Shown here in pieces: positions 1-7,424 of a stretch of 24,338 nt of DNA; position 1 is the first letter of the stretch; each line of letters begins with the position of its first letter. Under the pieces are notes generated by a model that saw only the letters and a program-made list of their open reading frames with translations, made no database searches and was not told the DNA's origin. The translations under genes and the position numbers were made by a program. Origin of the DNA: Acidiferrobacter sp. (GTDB lineage: Bacteria; Pseudomonadota; Gammaproteobacteria; Arenicellales; UBA868); the NCBI GenBank assembly GCA_002694065.1, contig NZKZ01000078.1, positions 1 through 24,338 of the forward strand. The letters run 5' to 3'.

Positions 1-384
1 GTTTCGGGCGCCAGCGAGGTGATTGAGACTGACCGAAACCTGACTCTCCTGCCGGTTCGCTGCCCGCTTCATCATCCCGATCTGGTGCGGGCAGCAGACC
101 TTGTGATCGGCAAAGCCGGCTACAGCACCATCGCCGAGGTCCATGCTGCCGGAACGCCTTTCGGCTGCTTCATCAGAGCGGATTACCCCGAGATGGGTCC
201 GCTGGTCGAGTTTATTGAGAGGGAGATTCCCGGAAAAATGCTGGCGCCGGAACAGTTTGCCGACGGAACGTGGCTTGACGAGCTGCCCGAACTGCTCGCA
301 ATGCAGTCGGTCTCCAGGCCTTCCGTTAGCGCTGCGGCCGAATGTGCGGCACTGGTGCGAACAAGCTTTCTGAGTGGAGGATAG
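1..384 (+). CDS. glycosyltransferase-like protein, C-terminal end (partial)
   Basis: The frame is open from base 1, so the gene starts outside the window; 127 residues are visible before TAG at 382-384. The segment ADLVIGKAGYSTIAE followed by AAGTPFGCF and a downstream PEMGPLVEFIE resembles the nucleotide-sugar binding C-terminal half of MurG-like (GT28/GT-B fold) glycosyltransferases, where an 'aD.vigK.Gy.t..E' stretch and an acidic residue after it hold the donor sugar nucleotide. Neither acceptor nor donor can be told from this fragment; related sequences are also fused to sugar kinases. It converges on argE with only 8 bases between the two stop codons, and I see no terminator there. The family assignment is moderately sure, the specific role unknown. 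Confidence 0.6.
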   Translation, partial: VSGASEVIETDRNLTLLPVRCPLHHPDLVRAADLVIGKAGYSTIAEVHAAGTPFGCFIRADYPEMGPLVEFIEREIPGKMLAPEQFADGTWLDELPELLAMQSVSRPSVSAAAECAALVRTSFLSGG

Positions 385-392
385 GCCGCCTG

Positions 393-1532
393 TCAGGACG
401 AGAGTTCGTTGACCAGCGCCTGCAGGAACCGCTCTCCCGCCTCAACCTCACTGGCTTCAATATATTCATCCGGCTGATGCGCCTGATCGATTGATCCGGG
501 CCCACATAAGACCGTCGGAAACCCTGCGCCCTGATACTGGCCCGCTTCTGTACCGTACGCCACCTTATAGGTCTCGCTTCTTCCGCTGAGCGACTGCACC
601 AGACCAAGGATAGAGGAGTTGGAATCATCAAACGCGGGGGCGCGTGCCAGCACCTCCGTATCAATGCTGCAGCCCTGGTGACGGGCGCGCATGCCCGGCA
701 GTACTTCCTGCCGGCAAAAATCCTCAAAGTTATCGATCAGGTCCTGGGGAGCGTCGTCGGGAATGTTGCGGATATCCCAAGTGAACTGGCACTCCCCGGA
801 GATGATATTCAGCGCCGTGCCCCCATGGATGACGCCGACATGAACCGAGGTGGCATGAGGCGCGAAGCCGTTGTCGGCGGGTGTCTCCTCAGAAAGTTGA
901 TGGGCGACCTGCTCCAAGTGGCTGACCAGCCGGGCGGCAGTCATCACGGCACTGACACCGCGATGCGTCTGGCTTGAGTGAGCTTCATATCCCCGCACGG
1001 TAGTCCTTAACCCAACAATCCCTTTGTGCGCTGTGACTGCCGCCATACTGGTGGGCTCCCCCACGATGACGCCAGCCGGCTCCGGCAACTCCTGACGAAT
1101 CACCTCAATCATGTCCGGCGCACCCAGGCAGCCGACTTCCTCGTCATAGGACAATGCAAAGTGGATCGGCCTGCGGAGATGGTTCATCTGGGGCACCAGA
1201 GACAATGCGATCCCGATAAACCCCTTCATGTCGCAACTGCCCCGTCCATACCAGCGTTCACCGCGACGGTGAAACGCAAAAGGGTCACGACTCCAGTCCT
1301 GTCCATCCACCGGCACCACATCGGTGTGCCCGGACAAGACGATGCCGCCGGGTTCAAGCGGTCCGACCGTGGCAATGAGATTTGATTTGCGGCCGTCAGC
1401 ACTAGGGACCCGCCGCGAGTCCACCCCGTGGTCATAAAGGAAATTCTGAACGAAATCGATCAGAGGCAGGTTGCTGTCCCGGGAAACGGTCTCGAAACCA
1501 ACCAGGTTTTCAATTACTGAGAGGCTTTCCAT
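393..1532 (-). CDS. argE: acetylornithine deacetylase (M20 family)
   Basis: 379 residues, close to the 383 of E. coli ArgE. It removes the acetyl group from N-acetylornithine to give ornithine in the linear arginine pathway and acts in the cytoplasm as a di-metal hydrolase. The M20 signatures are present in order: SGHTDVVP (H69 and D71), GRGSCDMKG (metal-bridging D101), DEEVGCLG (catalytic E131 and metal ligand E132), GEPT (E159), and a C-terminal GPGSIDQAHQPDE holding the last His ligand. The dimerisation (lid) domain lies between about 170 and 280. The ATG at 1530-1532 has a weak AAGAG three bases upstream. It diverges from the 3-hydroxybutyryl-CoA dehydrogenase gene across a 142-base region. 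Other M20 peptidases (DapE, succinyl-ornithine-type deacylases) are less likely because the SGHTDVVPVDGQDW stretch and overall length fit ArgE best. Confidence 0.92.
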   Translation of the reverse strand: MESLSVIENLVGFETVSRDSNLPLIDFVQNFLYDHGVDSRRVPSADGRKSNLIATVGPLEPGGIVLSGHTDVVPVDGQDWSRDPFAFHRRGERWYGRGSCDMKGFIGIALSLVPQMNHLRRPIHFALSYDEEVGCLGAPDMIEVIRQELPEPAGVIVGEPTSMAAVTAHKGIVGLRTTVRGYEAHSSQTHRGVSAVMTAARLVSHLEQVAHQLSEETPADNGFAPHATSVHVGVIHGGTALNIISGECQFTWDIRNIPDDAPQDLIDNFEDFCRQEVLPGMRARHQGCSIDTEVLARAPAFDDSNSSILGLVQSLSGRSETYKVAYGTEAGQYQGAGFPTVLCGPGSIDQAHQPDEYIEASEVEAGERFLQALVNELSS

Positions 1533-1589
1533 AATCTCTTAGTCTATTCCGAACGCGCCGGATTCTGAAATACCAACGACTCGCTATTC

Positions 1590-1613
1590 CCGGGGGTTTG
1601 GTGTTCACCCCGG
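1590..1613. promoter_or_regulatory. inverted repeat between argE and the divergent dehydrogenase gene
   Basis: CCGGGGGT (1590-1597) and ACCCCGG (1607-1613) pair as seven base pairs with one bulged G around a nine-base centre. It lies about 60 bases from each divergent start codon. It may be an operator or an RNA hairpin in the leader of the plus-strand gene; no T-tract of terminator type follows on either strand. I found no convincing -35/-10 pair in this gap. Confidence 0.35.
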
Positions 1614-1674
1614 TTTGCGGTAGCCTTGCCGTCCTCTTTAGTCAGAACTACCCCGTTTGGGGCGGAATTTTCTT

Positions 1675-2529
1675 ATGAAATTGAAAACGATTGGCGTCGT
1701 AGGCGCAGGCACGATGGGTAACGGTATCGCGCAGACCTGTGCGGTGCGCGGCTATGACGTGATAATGCAGGACGTTTCCGACGAGGTGGTCCAAAAAGGA
1801 TTGGGCAGCATTCAGAACAGCCTCGGACGCCTTCTCGGGAAAGAGAAAATCAGCCAGGCCGACCACGACGACGCGTTGGGACGAATCCAGACAGCGACCG
1901 ATATCAGCGCGATGTCCGGGTGCGATCTGGTTGTTGAAGCAGCGAGCGAAAACATGGACATTAAGATGGGGATCTTCCCGCGTCTGAACGAGATCTGTCC
2001 CGATCACACCATCCTCGCATCCAACACCTCATCGCTTTCACTGACCCGCATCGCGGCCGGAAGCGGTCGTCCCGATCGGGTGGTCGGAATGCACTTCTTC
2101 AATCCGGTACCGCTAATGGCTCTGGTGGAAGTGATTCGGGCGCTACAGACTTCGGACGAGACTTACAGTGCGATCGACACCCTGGCGCGTGATCTTGGCA
2201 AGACCCCCGTCAGCGTAAAAGACAGCCCCGGCTTTGTCGTGAATCGAATGCTGGTGCCGATGATCAACGAGGCGGTTTTCATTCTTTACGAAGGCCTCGC
2301 CCAAGCTGAAGATATCGACGCCGCCATGAAGTTAGGGGCAGCCCATCCGATGGGTCCACTGACACTAGCCGATATGATTGGCCTGGACGTGTGCTTGTGG
2401 GTAATGGATGTGCTGCATCAGGAGTTTGGGGACTCCAAGTTTCGGCCATGTCCCCTGCTTAAACAAATGGTTGATGCCGGGTATCTTGGGCGCAAGAGCG
2501 GTCGGGGCTTTTACGACTACAGCAAATAA
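1675..2529 (+). CDS. 3-hydroxybutyryl-CoA dehydrogenase (3-hydroxyacyl-CoA dehydrogenase family)
   Basis: NAD(P)-dependent oxidation of (S)-3-hydroxybutyryl-CoA to acetoacetyl-CoA, or the reverse, in short-chain acyl-CoA metabolism (Hbd/PaaH type), cytoplasmic. From the ATG at 1675 the protein has 284 residues, the usual length of the single-function enzyme. The Rossmann motif G10-A-G12-T-M-G15 sits at the N terminus. The catalytic pair is visible as H140 in the HFFNPVP signature and E152 twelve residues later, the spacing of this family. The C-terminal helical domain (about 185-284) carries the KDSPGFVVNR signature. An in-frame TTG at 1657 would add six residues but lies in front of the family's conserved N terminus, so ATG is preferred. 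A CCCC-GTTT-GGGG hairpin (1651-1662) lies just upstream. A hydantoinase-family gene follows 56 bases later and is probably cotranscribed. Confidence 0.9.
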   Translation: MKLKTIGVVGAGTMGNGIAQTCAVRGYDVIMQDVSDEVVQKGLGSIQNSLGRLLGKEKISQADHDDALGRIQTATDISAMSGCDLVVEAASENMDIKMGIFPRLNEICPDHTILASNTSSLSLTRIAAGSGRPDRVVGMHFFNPVPLMALVEVIRALQTSDETYSAIDTLARDLGKTPVSVKDSPGFVVNRMLVPMINEAVFILYEGLAQAEDIDAAMKLGAAHPMGPLTLADMIGLDVCLWVMDVLHQEFGDSKFRPCPLLKQMVDAGYLGRKSGRGFYDYSK

Positions 2530-2585
2530 GATATCGAACGCTTAGAGCCCTCTAACGTGCAGCCAGTACTGTGTGTGCTGACAGG

Positions 2586-4682
2586 ATGACCGAACCAACG
2601 CTTCGGCTCGGCGTTGATACAGGCGGCACCTACACCGACGCCGTACTGCTCGACTCCGATGGCGGGGTCGTCAGTGCGGCGAAAGCGCTCACGTCCCATC
2701 ATGAACTCACTATCGGCATCCGCGAAGCCATTGACCAGCTTCCCGCCGAGACACTTTCACAAATATCGCTTGTCTCGCTATCGACCACGCTCGCTACCAA
2801 TGCCGTGGTGGAGGGCCGTGGCACTCCCGTATGCCTTTTACTGGCCGGGTATAACGCCCGTCAGGTAGATAAAGCGAAACTTGAACATATCGTTCGCGGG
2901 GGTCATTGTGCATTGGTGCCGGGAGGGCATGACGCCGGCGGCAGTGAACGTGAACCGCTTGATCTTGAGCAGGCGCGCCGGGTAGTCACCGAACAGCGTG
3001 AAAAGGTCGCCGCCTTCGGGATTTCAGGGTTATTCGGGGTGCGCAATCCGGAGCACGAACTGAAACTCCGGGAACTGGTCAGATCGCTGACCGGCAAGCC
3101 CGTTACCTGTGGTCATGAACTCGCTTCCCAACTGGACGCACCGCGTCGTGCCTTAACGGTCGCATTCAACGCCTCGTTGATTCCGTATATTGATGAACTG
3201 ATCCGCGCCATTAAACTGATTCTTAAAGAACGCACCATCCATGCGCCTCTAATGATGGTCAAGGGAGACGGCTCTCTGATCAGTGCAGATACCGCGCTGG
3301 CCCGTCCGGTAGAAACCATTCTGTCCGGCCCCGCCGCCAGCGTAATGGGAGCCGCTCAACTTCAGCCTCACCAGAACGCCATCATAGCCGACATGGGCGG
3401 GACCACCACCGATATCGCCATTGTCACCGATGGAAAACCGATCATCAGCGCCAAGGCAACCGTTATCGGAGATTGGAGACCAATGGTGGACGCGGTGCGC
3501 GTCTTCTCCCTTGGGCTTGGGGGCGACAGCGAAGTGCGTTTCCAAGGAGGAGTAGGCCTCGCGATCGGTCCCCGGCGGGTGGTTCCCATGAGCCTGCTGG
3601 TTCATCGCTATCCTGAAGTCCTCACCACTCTCGAACGGCGTGTTGATGCCGCCGTCAGCCCACGAAGCAACCGTTTCGCTGTTGCATTGTTTGCCGAAAC
3701 CAGCCAGAGACGATCCTTTTCACAAGAGGAATCCGCCGCCTGGGAACGCCTGCAGAACGGACCACTCGATGTTGAGCAATTGTCAAACGAAGACCGCGCA
3801 CTGACCCGGGCACTGGCCCGACTGGTCCGTGACGGCATCGCTATTTACAGCGGGTTCACTCCGACCGATGCCGCTCATGTCCTAGGCAAGGCAAGCCATT
3901 GGTCAACCCGCGCCGCGGAGCTAACCGCGATCGTTTGGGCCCGTCAGATGCGGCAAGTCTATGGTTGGGGCAAGTTCGAGGAAAACGACCCAAAGGGACC
4001 CAGTTCAGCGGTTGAGGAACACATGGTGCGCACGATCTGCGCTGCCCTCGTCTCCGCCTGCCTCGCTACCGATCCGGGCGAAACGCATCATGGAGAACGC
4101 GAACGCACGGCGCGACTTTTCAGTGAGTGGATTTCGGGCAATAGTGCAGTCGACGGAGGCCTATTCTCCCTGAAGCTGGATGACTCGAGATCCCTTGTCG
4201 CGGTCGGCGCACCGGCCGAACTCTATTACCCGGATGTCGCCCAAAAGTTCAATGTGCCTTTATCTATTCCTGACCACTCCTCCGTTGCAAACGCGGTCGG
4301 CGCTGTGGCAAGCAGTGTTATTCAAAGAGCGCAGGTCACGGTGACCCAACCGGTTCAGGGTATTTTTCGGGTGTTTGCGTCCGATGGCCCGATTGACTTT
4401 GACCAACTGGAAAAGGCTCTTGTGAAGGCGGGGTCACTGGCGAGCGCGTTGGCCGAAAGCAGGGCCCGAAATGCGGGTGCGGGCGAAATTCGCATCGAGA
4501 TAGAGCGCGAGCTGGATTCGGTAGATGATCCCGACTCCGCCTCGGTGGTTTTCTTTGAGGGCCGCGTCAAGGCCACAGCAACGGGAAGACCCGGTCTGGT
4601 ACCGGACGCTTTCGCTGAGACTTTGCCCGGAGATTCGTCCGTCGTAAAATCTCGCGCAGACCGGCCGCCCCAGGCCGACTGA
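2586..4682 (+). CDS. hydantoinase/oxoprolinase family protein (HyuA-like)
   Basis: 698 residues from the ATG at 2586; a GTG at 2571 would add five. The N terminus LRLGVDTGGTYTDAV and the internal IIADMGGTTTDIAIV (about residues 267-281) are the two glycine-rich phosphate-binding motifs of the ASKHA-fold HyuA half of 5-oxoprolinases and N-methylhydantoinases, which open a cyclic amide with ATP. The segment GFTPTDAAHVLG (about 420-431) is another family hallmark. No HyuB-like partner is in the window. The subgroup fits solitary HyuA-like proteins whose substrates are mostly unknown, so I name no substrate. It lies 56 bases after the dehydrogenase gene, and 12 bases separate its stop from the unknown gene that follows, suggesting one transcript. 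Confidence 0.8.
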   Translation: MTEPTLRLGVDTGGTYTDAVLLDSDGGVVSAAKALTSHHELTIGIREAIDQLPAETLSQISLVSLSTTLATNAVVEGRGTPVCLLLAGYNARQVDKAKLEHIVRGGHCALVPGGHDAGGSEREPLDLEQARRVVTEQREKVAAFGISGLFGVRNPEHELKLRELVRSLTGKPVTCGHELASQLDAPRRALTVAFNASLIPYIDELIRAIKLILKERTIHAPLMMVKGDGSLISADTALARPVETILSGPAASVMGAAQLQPHQNAIIADMGGTTTDIAIVTDGKPIISAKATVIGDWRPMVDAVRVFSLGLGGDSEVRFQGGVGLAIGPRRVVPMSLLVHRYPEVLTTLERRVDAAVSPRSNRFAVALFAETSQRRSFSQEESAAWERLQNGPLDVEQLSNEDRALTRALARLVRDGIAIYSGFTPTDAAHVLGKASHWSTRAAELTAIVWARQMRQVYGWGKFEENDPKGPSSAVEEHMVRTICAALVSACLATDPGETHHGERERTARLFSEWISGNSAVDGGLFSLKLDDSRSLVAVGAPAELYYPDVAQKFNVPLSIPDHSSVANAVGAVASSVIQRAQVTVTQPVQGIFRVFASDGPIDFDQLEKALVKAGSLASALAESRARNAGAGEIRIEIERELDSVDDPDSASVVFFEGRVKATATGRPGLVPDAFAETLPGDSSVVKSRADRPPQAD

Positions 4683-4694
4683 CGACGCAACCCT

Positions 4695-5621
4695 ATGAGT
4701 GCCAGCATCCATAACGGGTCACGCAAAGACATCAATGGGCGTCCCCATATCTATTACGATGGGTATTGGATTCGCTATTACGCGCCGCCCGAGGAGACGC
4801 TCGCGGCCAAGCGCGATCTGCTATTGAGTCTTACCCGGCGCACCTTTCATCACACCGAACCGGGTATCAATACCCCAGGTCACAAGACCGAAGCCGCCCG
4901 AGCAAGTTACGAAGCGGAACAGGATCCTGCCCGCAAACGGGTCAACGCGGCGATGCTGGCTGGCGCTTTATTCAACCGGGCTACCGACATTTTTACCAGC
5001 ATCGTCGACCTGGAGAGTCAGGGAATAGAGGTGCATCAGGACAATGAACTGATGCGTGAGTGCAGTGAGTGCTTCTCTGAGGCGCTCGAGCTTGGCAAAC
5101 AGGTCCGCCACCCCAGCGGTCATGAAGGCATTGATGAATTATGGGGTGAGCCCTTCAATGTCTTTACCCACACCATCGCCAGCTATTACGCCAGCCGCTA
5201 CATCAAGATCTCGCAAACCATGAAAGCCATCGACGACATTGCCGCGCGGATCGAGACGGTTTATGAGCGAATGCCCAGTTTTGCGGGGGTTGGCCGAATT
5301 GTGCGCGAATTCGCGCGCGCAGCGCGTGTTGAGTCTGAGATGATGAAAAGCGATCCCGATTTTTTCCTGAATTGGCCCGAGTTCGTCACCCTCAAAGAAC
5401 AGCTTAAGGCTTTTCACCCCACGCCCCCTGCCGGCATTAGCGCCCTCGCCCGAGTTCAGTTACAGCGGGGTTGTCGGCTCCTGAGCGATGGCACAGACCT
5501 TATTTCCTACATGGCCGGTGTTCGGGTCCCGATGCCCAAAAGCAAGCGGGAATTTATAGAACATCTCAACGACTTTGATCTTGATTCGCAAGGCGTCGGC
5601 CTGCGAATCGACTCGAACTGA
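4695..5621 (+). CDS. protein of unknown function, 308 residues
   Basis: I do not recognise this protein. It has no signal peptide and no membrane-spanning stretch and looks soluble. The N terminus holds a compact aromatic segment, HIYYDGYWIRYYAPP (residues 19-33), then THH/TEPGINTPGHKTEA-like polar sequence, then an all-helical-looking body (about 75-270) rich in Ala, Glu and Arg. Visible His/Glu/Asp residues (for example HPSGHEGIDELWGEP, about 138-152) could bind a metal or substrate, but no known motif matches. It follows the HyuA-like gene by 12 bases and probably shares its transcript, so a role with that protein is a reasonable inference. The ATG at 4695 has no clear ribosome-binding site. 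Codon use and composition match the neighbours, and the frame is open throughout, so it is very likely a real gene. It converges on the next gene with a 12-base gap. Confidence 0.8.
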   Translation: MSASIHNGSRKDINGRPHIYYDGYWIRYYAPPEETLAAKRDLLLSLTRRTFHHTEPGINTPGHKTEAARASYEAEQDPARKRVNAAMLAGALFNRATDIFTSIVDLESQGIEVHQDNELMRECSECFSEALELGKQVRHPSGHEGIDELWGEPFNVFTHTIASYYASRYIKISQTMKAIDDIAARIETVYERMPSFAGVGRIVREFARAARVESEMMKSDPDFFLNWPEFVTLKEQLKAFHPTPPAGISALARVQLQRGCRLLSDGTDLISYMAGVRVPMPKSKREFIEHLNDFDLDSQGVGLRIDSN

Positions 5622-5633
5622 GCAACGCCCTCC

Positions 5634-6434
5634 CTAACGCCGTACTGAAACCCCCCACCCATCAAGCGCCTGTGTCAGGTGCCTTGTCAAAAGATCGGCC
5701 CACCGTGACACGTCTTTGGTTGTCGTCAGAAGATCCTGGCGAACCTCAATCATCACCTGGGCAAGACCCTGCCTCCCGTCATAGGCGTCCACGGTGTAGC
5801 CCAGATGATCCCTGGCGTCGTACGGCTGGTTATCCCCCACGCACAGATCAGGCTCCCCACGCAGACTTTCCAGAAGCGGCTCACTGAGACGCTGATCGCG
5901 ATTCCACAAAATACCTATGTGCCACGGTCTTGATACGCCGTCCATTCGGGGCGTAAAGCTGTGCATGGAGATAAGGGCGACACGTGTGTGATAGCCACAG
6001 ACCTGCTTCAGTTCAGTCGCGACGGCCTCATGGTAGGGAGTAAAGATCTCGTCAATCCGCTGTTGCCTATCCTGAGTACTTAAGGAGCAGTTTCCAGGAA
6101 TGTCGATACCGTCGCTTTGGGCGGGAACGGAAGTAGGATGATCAGGCGGTCGATTAAGATCTACCACCAACCTCGAAAATCCCGCGATCACCAGGACGCT
6201 ATCTAACCTGTCTGAGATCTTTCTCGAAAGGTGTTCGCATCCAATGTCCAAGCCGATATGCGTCGCCAGCACCTCAGGCGGTAATCCCAGCCCTGCCAAT
6301 GAGCGGGGTATGGCATTGCGTGCATGATCACAGACCAGGACAACTCCCGACTGTCCGTCAGGGTTATAAACGGAATACGGTGGCTGTTCATCCGGGCCCA
6401 GCAAAGGCGGGATTTCTGGGGATTGATGGGTCAC
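5634..6434 (-). CDS. N-formylglutamate amidohydrolase family protein
   Basis: 266 residues starting with GTG (6432-6434); GAGG lies nine bases upstream and supports this start. The family (PF05013, HutG/FGase-like) hydrolyses N-formylglutamate to formate and glutamate as the last step of one histidine degradation route, using a zinc-dependent amidohydrolase fold. Visible hallmarks are VVLVCDHARNAIP (31-43, with D36-H37), HIGLDIG (59-65), FSRLVVDLNRPPDHP (86-100), ALISMHSFTP, and an EVRQDLL near the C terminus. No other hut gene is nearby. This subgroup is often found away from hut operons, so the true substrate may be another N-formyl or N-acyl amino acid. Its start faces the DMT transporter gene across 87 bases. 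Confidence 0.82.
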   Translation of the reverse strand: MTHQSPEIPPLLGPDEQPPYSVYNPDGQSGVVLVCDHARNAIPRSLAGLGLPPEVLATHIGLDIGCEHLSRKISDRLDSVLVIAGFSRLVVDLNRPPDHPTSVPAQSDGIDIPGNCSLSTQDRQQRIDEIFTPYHEAVATELKQVCGYHTRVALISMHSFTPRMDGVSRPWHIGILWNRDQRLSEPLLESLRGEPDLCVGDNQPYDARDHLGYTVDAYDGRQGLAQVMIEVRQDLLTTTKDVSRWADLLTRHLTQALDGWGVSVRR

Positions 6435-6521
6435 GGCCGGTCGCCTCGTTGATCTTCTGAAAAACCGTTAGATTACCGCTTTCTCTGTCGGCTGATACCC
6501 CGGTTCTCGCCACACATCAAG

Positions 6522-7403
6522 ATGAAACCCGCCTGGGCCTCCAAAGACTACGCACTGCTACTGCTACTCGCTACATTGTGGAGCACGTCGTTTGCCTTCA
6601 TCAAGGTAGGGGTGGAGAGCGTCGGACCGATGACGCTGACCAGCGCCCGTCTCGGTATCGCAATGGTACTGCTTTATGCCTGGCTTCGGTTCCGCGGCTA
6701 CCGGCTTCCGAGGGATGGCCGATCTTGGATGATGTACGGCCTGATTGGCCTGATTGGCAACGCGCTACCCTTTACGCTGATCAGTTGGGGCGAACTTCAC
6801 ATCGACAGTGGTCTCGCTGCAATCCTAATGGGAATCATGCCGGTAACAACCGCATTGCTGGCCCATATTTTCATCCGGGAGGAGCCGTTTACCCTTCGCA
6901 TCGGACTCGGTATCGGAATTGGCTTTGGAAGCGTTGCCCTTCTGCTCGGACCGGCCGCCATCGGGGGCTTATCCGGGCCCGTCTTGGGGCAGTTGGCGAT
7001 TCTTCTGAGTGCCGTGTGCTATGGGGTCTCTGCGACACTCATCCGTTACGCTGCGCGACCTTCAAATTGGTCTGTGCTGGCATCGGGAGCGATGTTTTGT
7101 GCATTCTTTTTCTCCTTGCCTGTCACACTTCTGGTTGAGACGCCGTGGAACCTCTCGCCAAAACCCTCCGCATTCGCGGCAATGTTCTACCTGGGTATCG
7201 GCTCTACCGCGTTGGCCAATCTCATTTTTTTCTACCTGATCCCCCGACTGGGGGCGAACCGATCTGCTCAGGTTAACTTTTTCGTTCCGGTACTGGGCGC
7301 ACTTTGGGGCGTGCTTCTCTTAAAAGAGCAACTCTCGTTAAGATTACTGATCGCCCTTGGCCTCATCCTGATTGCGGTCGCAGTGATTCAGCCAAGAAAA
7401 TAA
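6522..7403 (+). CDS. DMT-family (EamA) membrane transporter
   Basis: 293 residues with about ten hydrophobic membrane helices arranged as two homologous five-helix halves, the EamA/RhaT layout of drug/metabolite transporters in the inner membrane. The first half opens with LLLLATLWSTSFAFIKVGV, the characteristic 'W.s.f...k' helix 1, and contains ILMGIMPVTTALLAHIFIREE at the end of repeat one. The matching element in repeat two is FFVPVLGALWGVLLLKEQLS near the C terminus. Substrates in this family are amino acids, nucleobases or other metabolites and cannot be read from the sequence. The ATG at 6522 lacks a clear ribosome-binding site. The gene is divergent from the N-formylglutamate amidohydrolase-family gene, so export or uptake of a related compound is possible but unproven. 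It converges on acnA with a 21-base gap and no hairpin. Confidence 0.88.
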   Translation: MKPAWASKDYALLLLLATLWSTSFAFIKVGVESVGPMTLTSARLGIAMVLLYAWLRFRGYRLPRDGRSWMMYGLIGLIGNALPFTLISWGELHIDSGLAAILMGIMPVTTALLAHIFIREEPFTLRIGLGIGIGFGSVALLLGPAAIGGLSGPVLGQLAILLSAVCYGVSATLIRYAARPSNWSVLASGAMFCAFFFSLPVTLLVETPWNLSPKPSAFAAMFYLGIGSTALANLIFFYLIPRLGANRSAQVNFFVPVLGALWGVLLLKEQLSLRLLIALGLILIAVAVIQPRK

Positions 7404-7424
7404 ACCCGCTTGCCCCGGCGCGGC

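Noticed and set aside
1657..1674. TTG start six codons before the dehydrogenase ATG
   Set aside because: It would put a short extension ahead of the conserved MKLKTIGVVGAGTMG start, overlaps the GGGG hairpin, and the ATG gives the standard family length.
2586..6434. HyuA-like, unknown and N-formylglutamate amidohydrolase genes as one operon
   Set aside because: The amidohydrolase gene is on the opposite strand and converges on the other two, so they cannot share a transcript; only a loose functional link remains possible.
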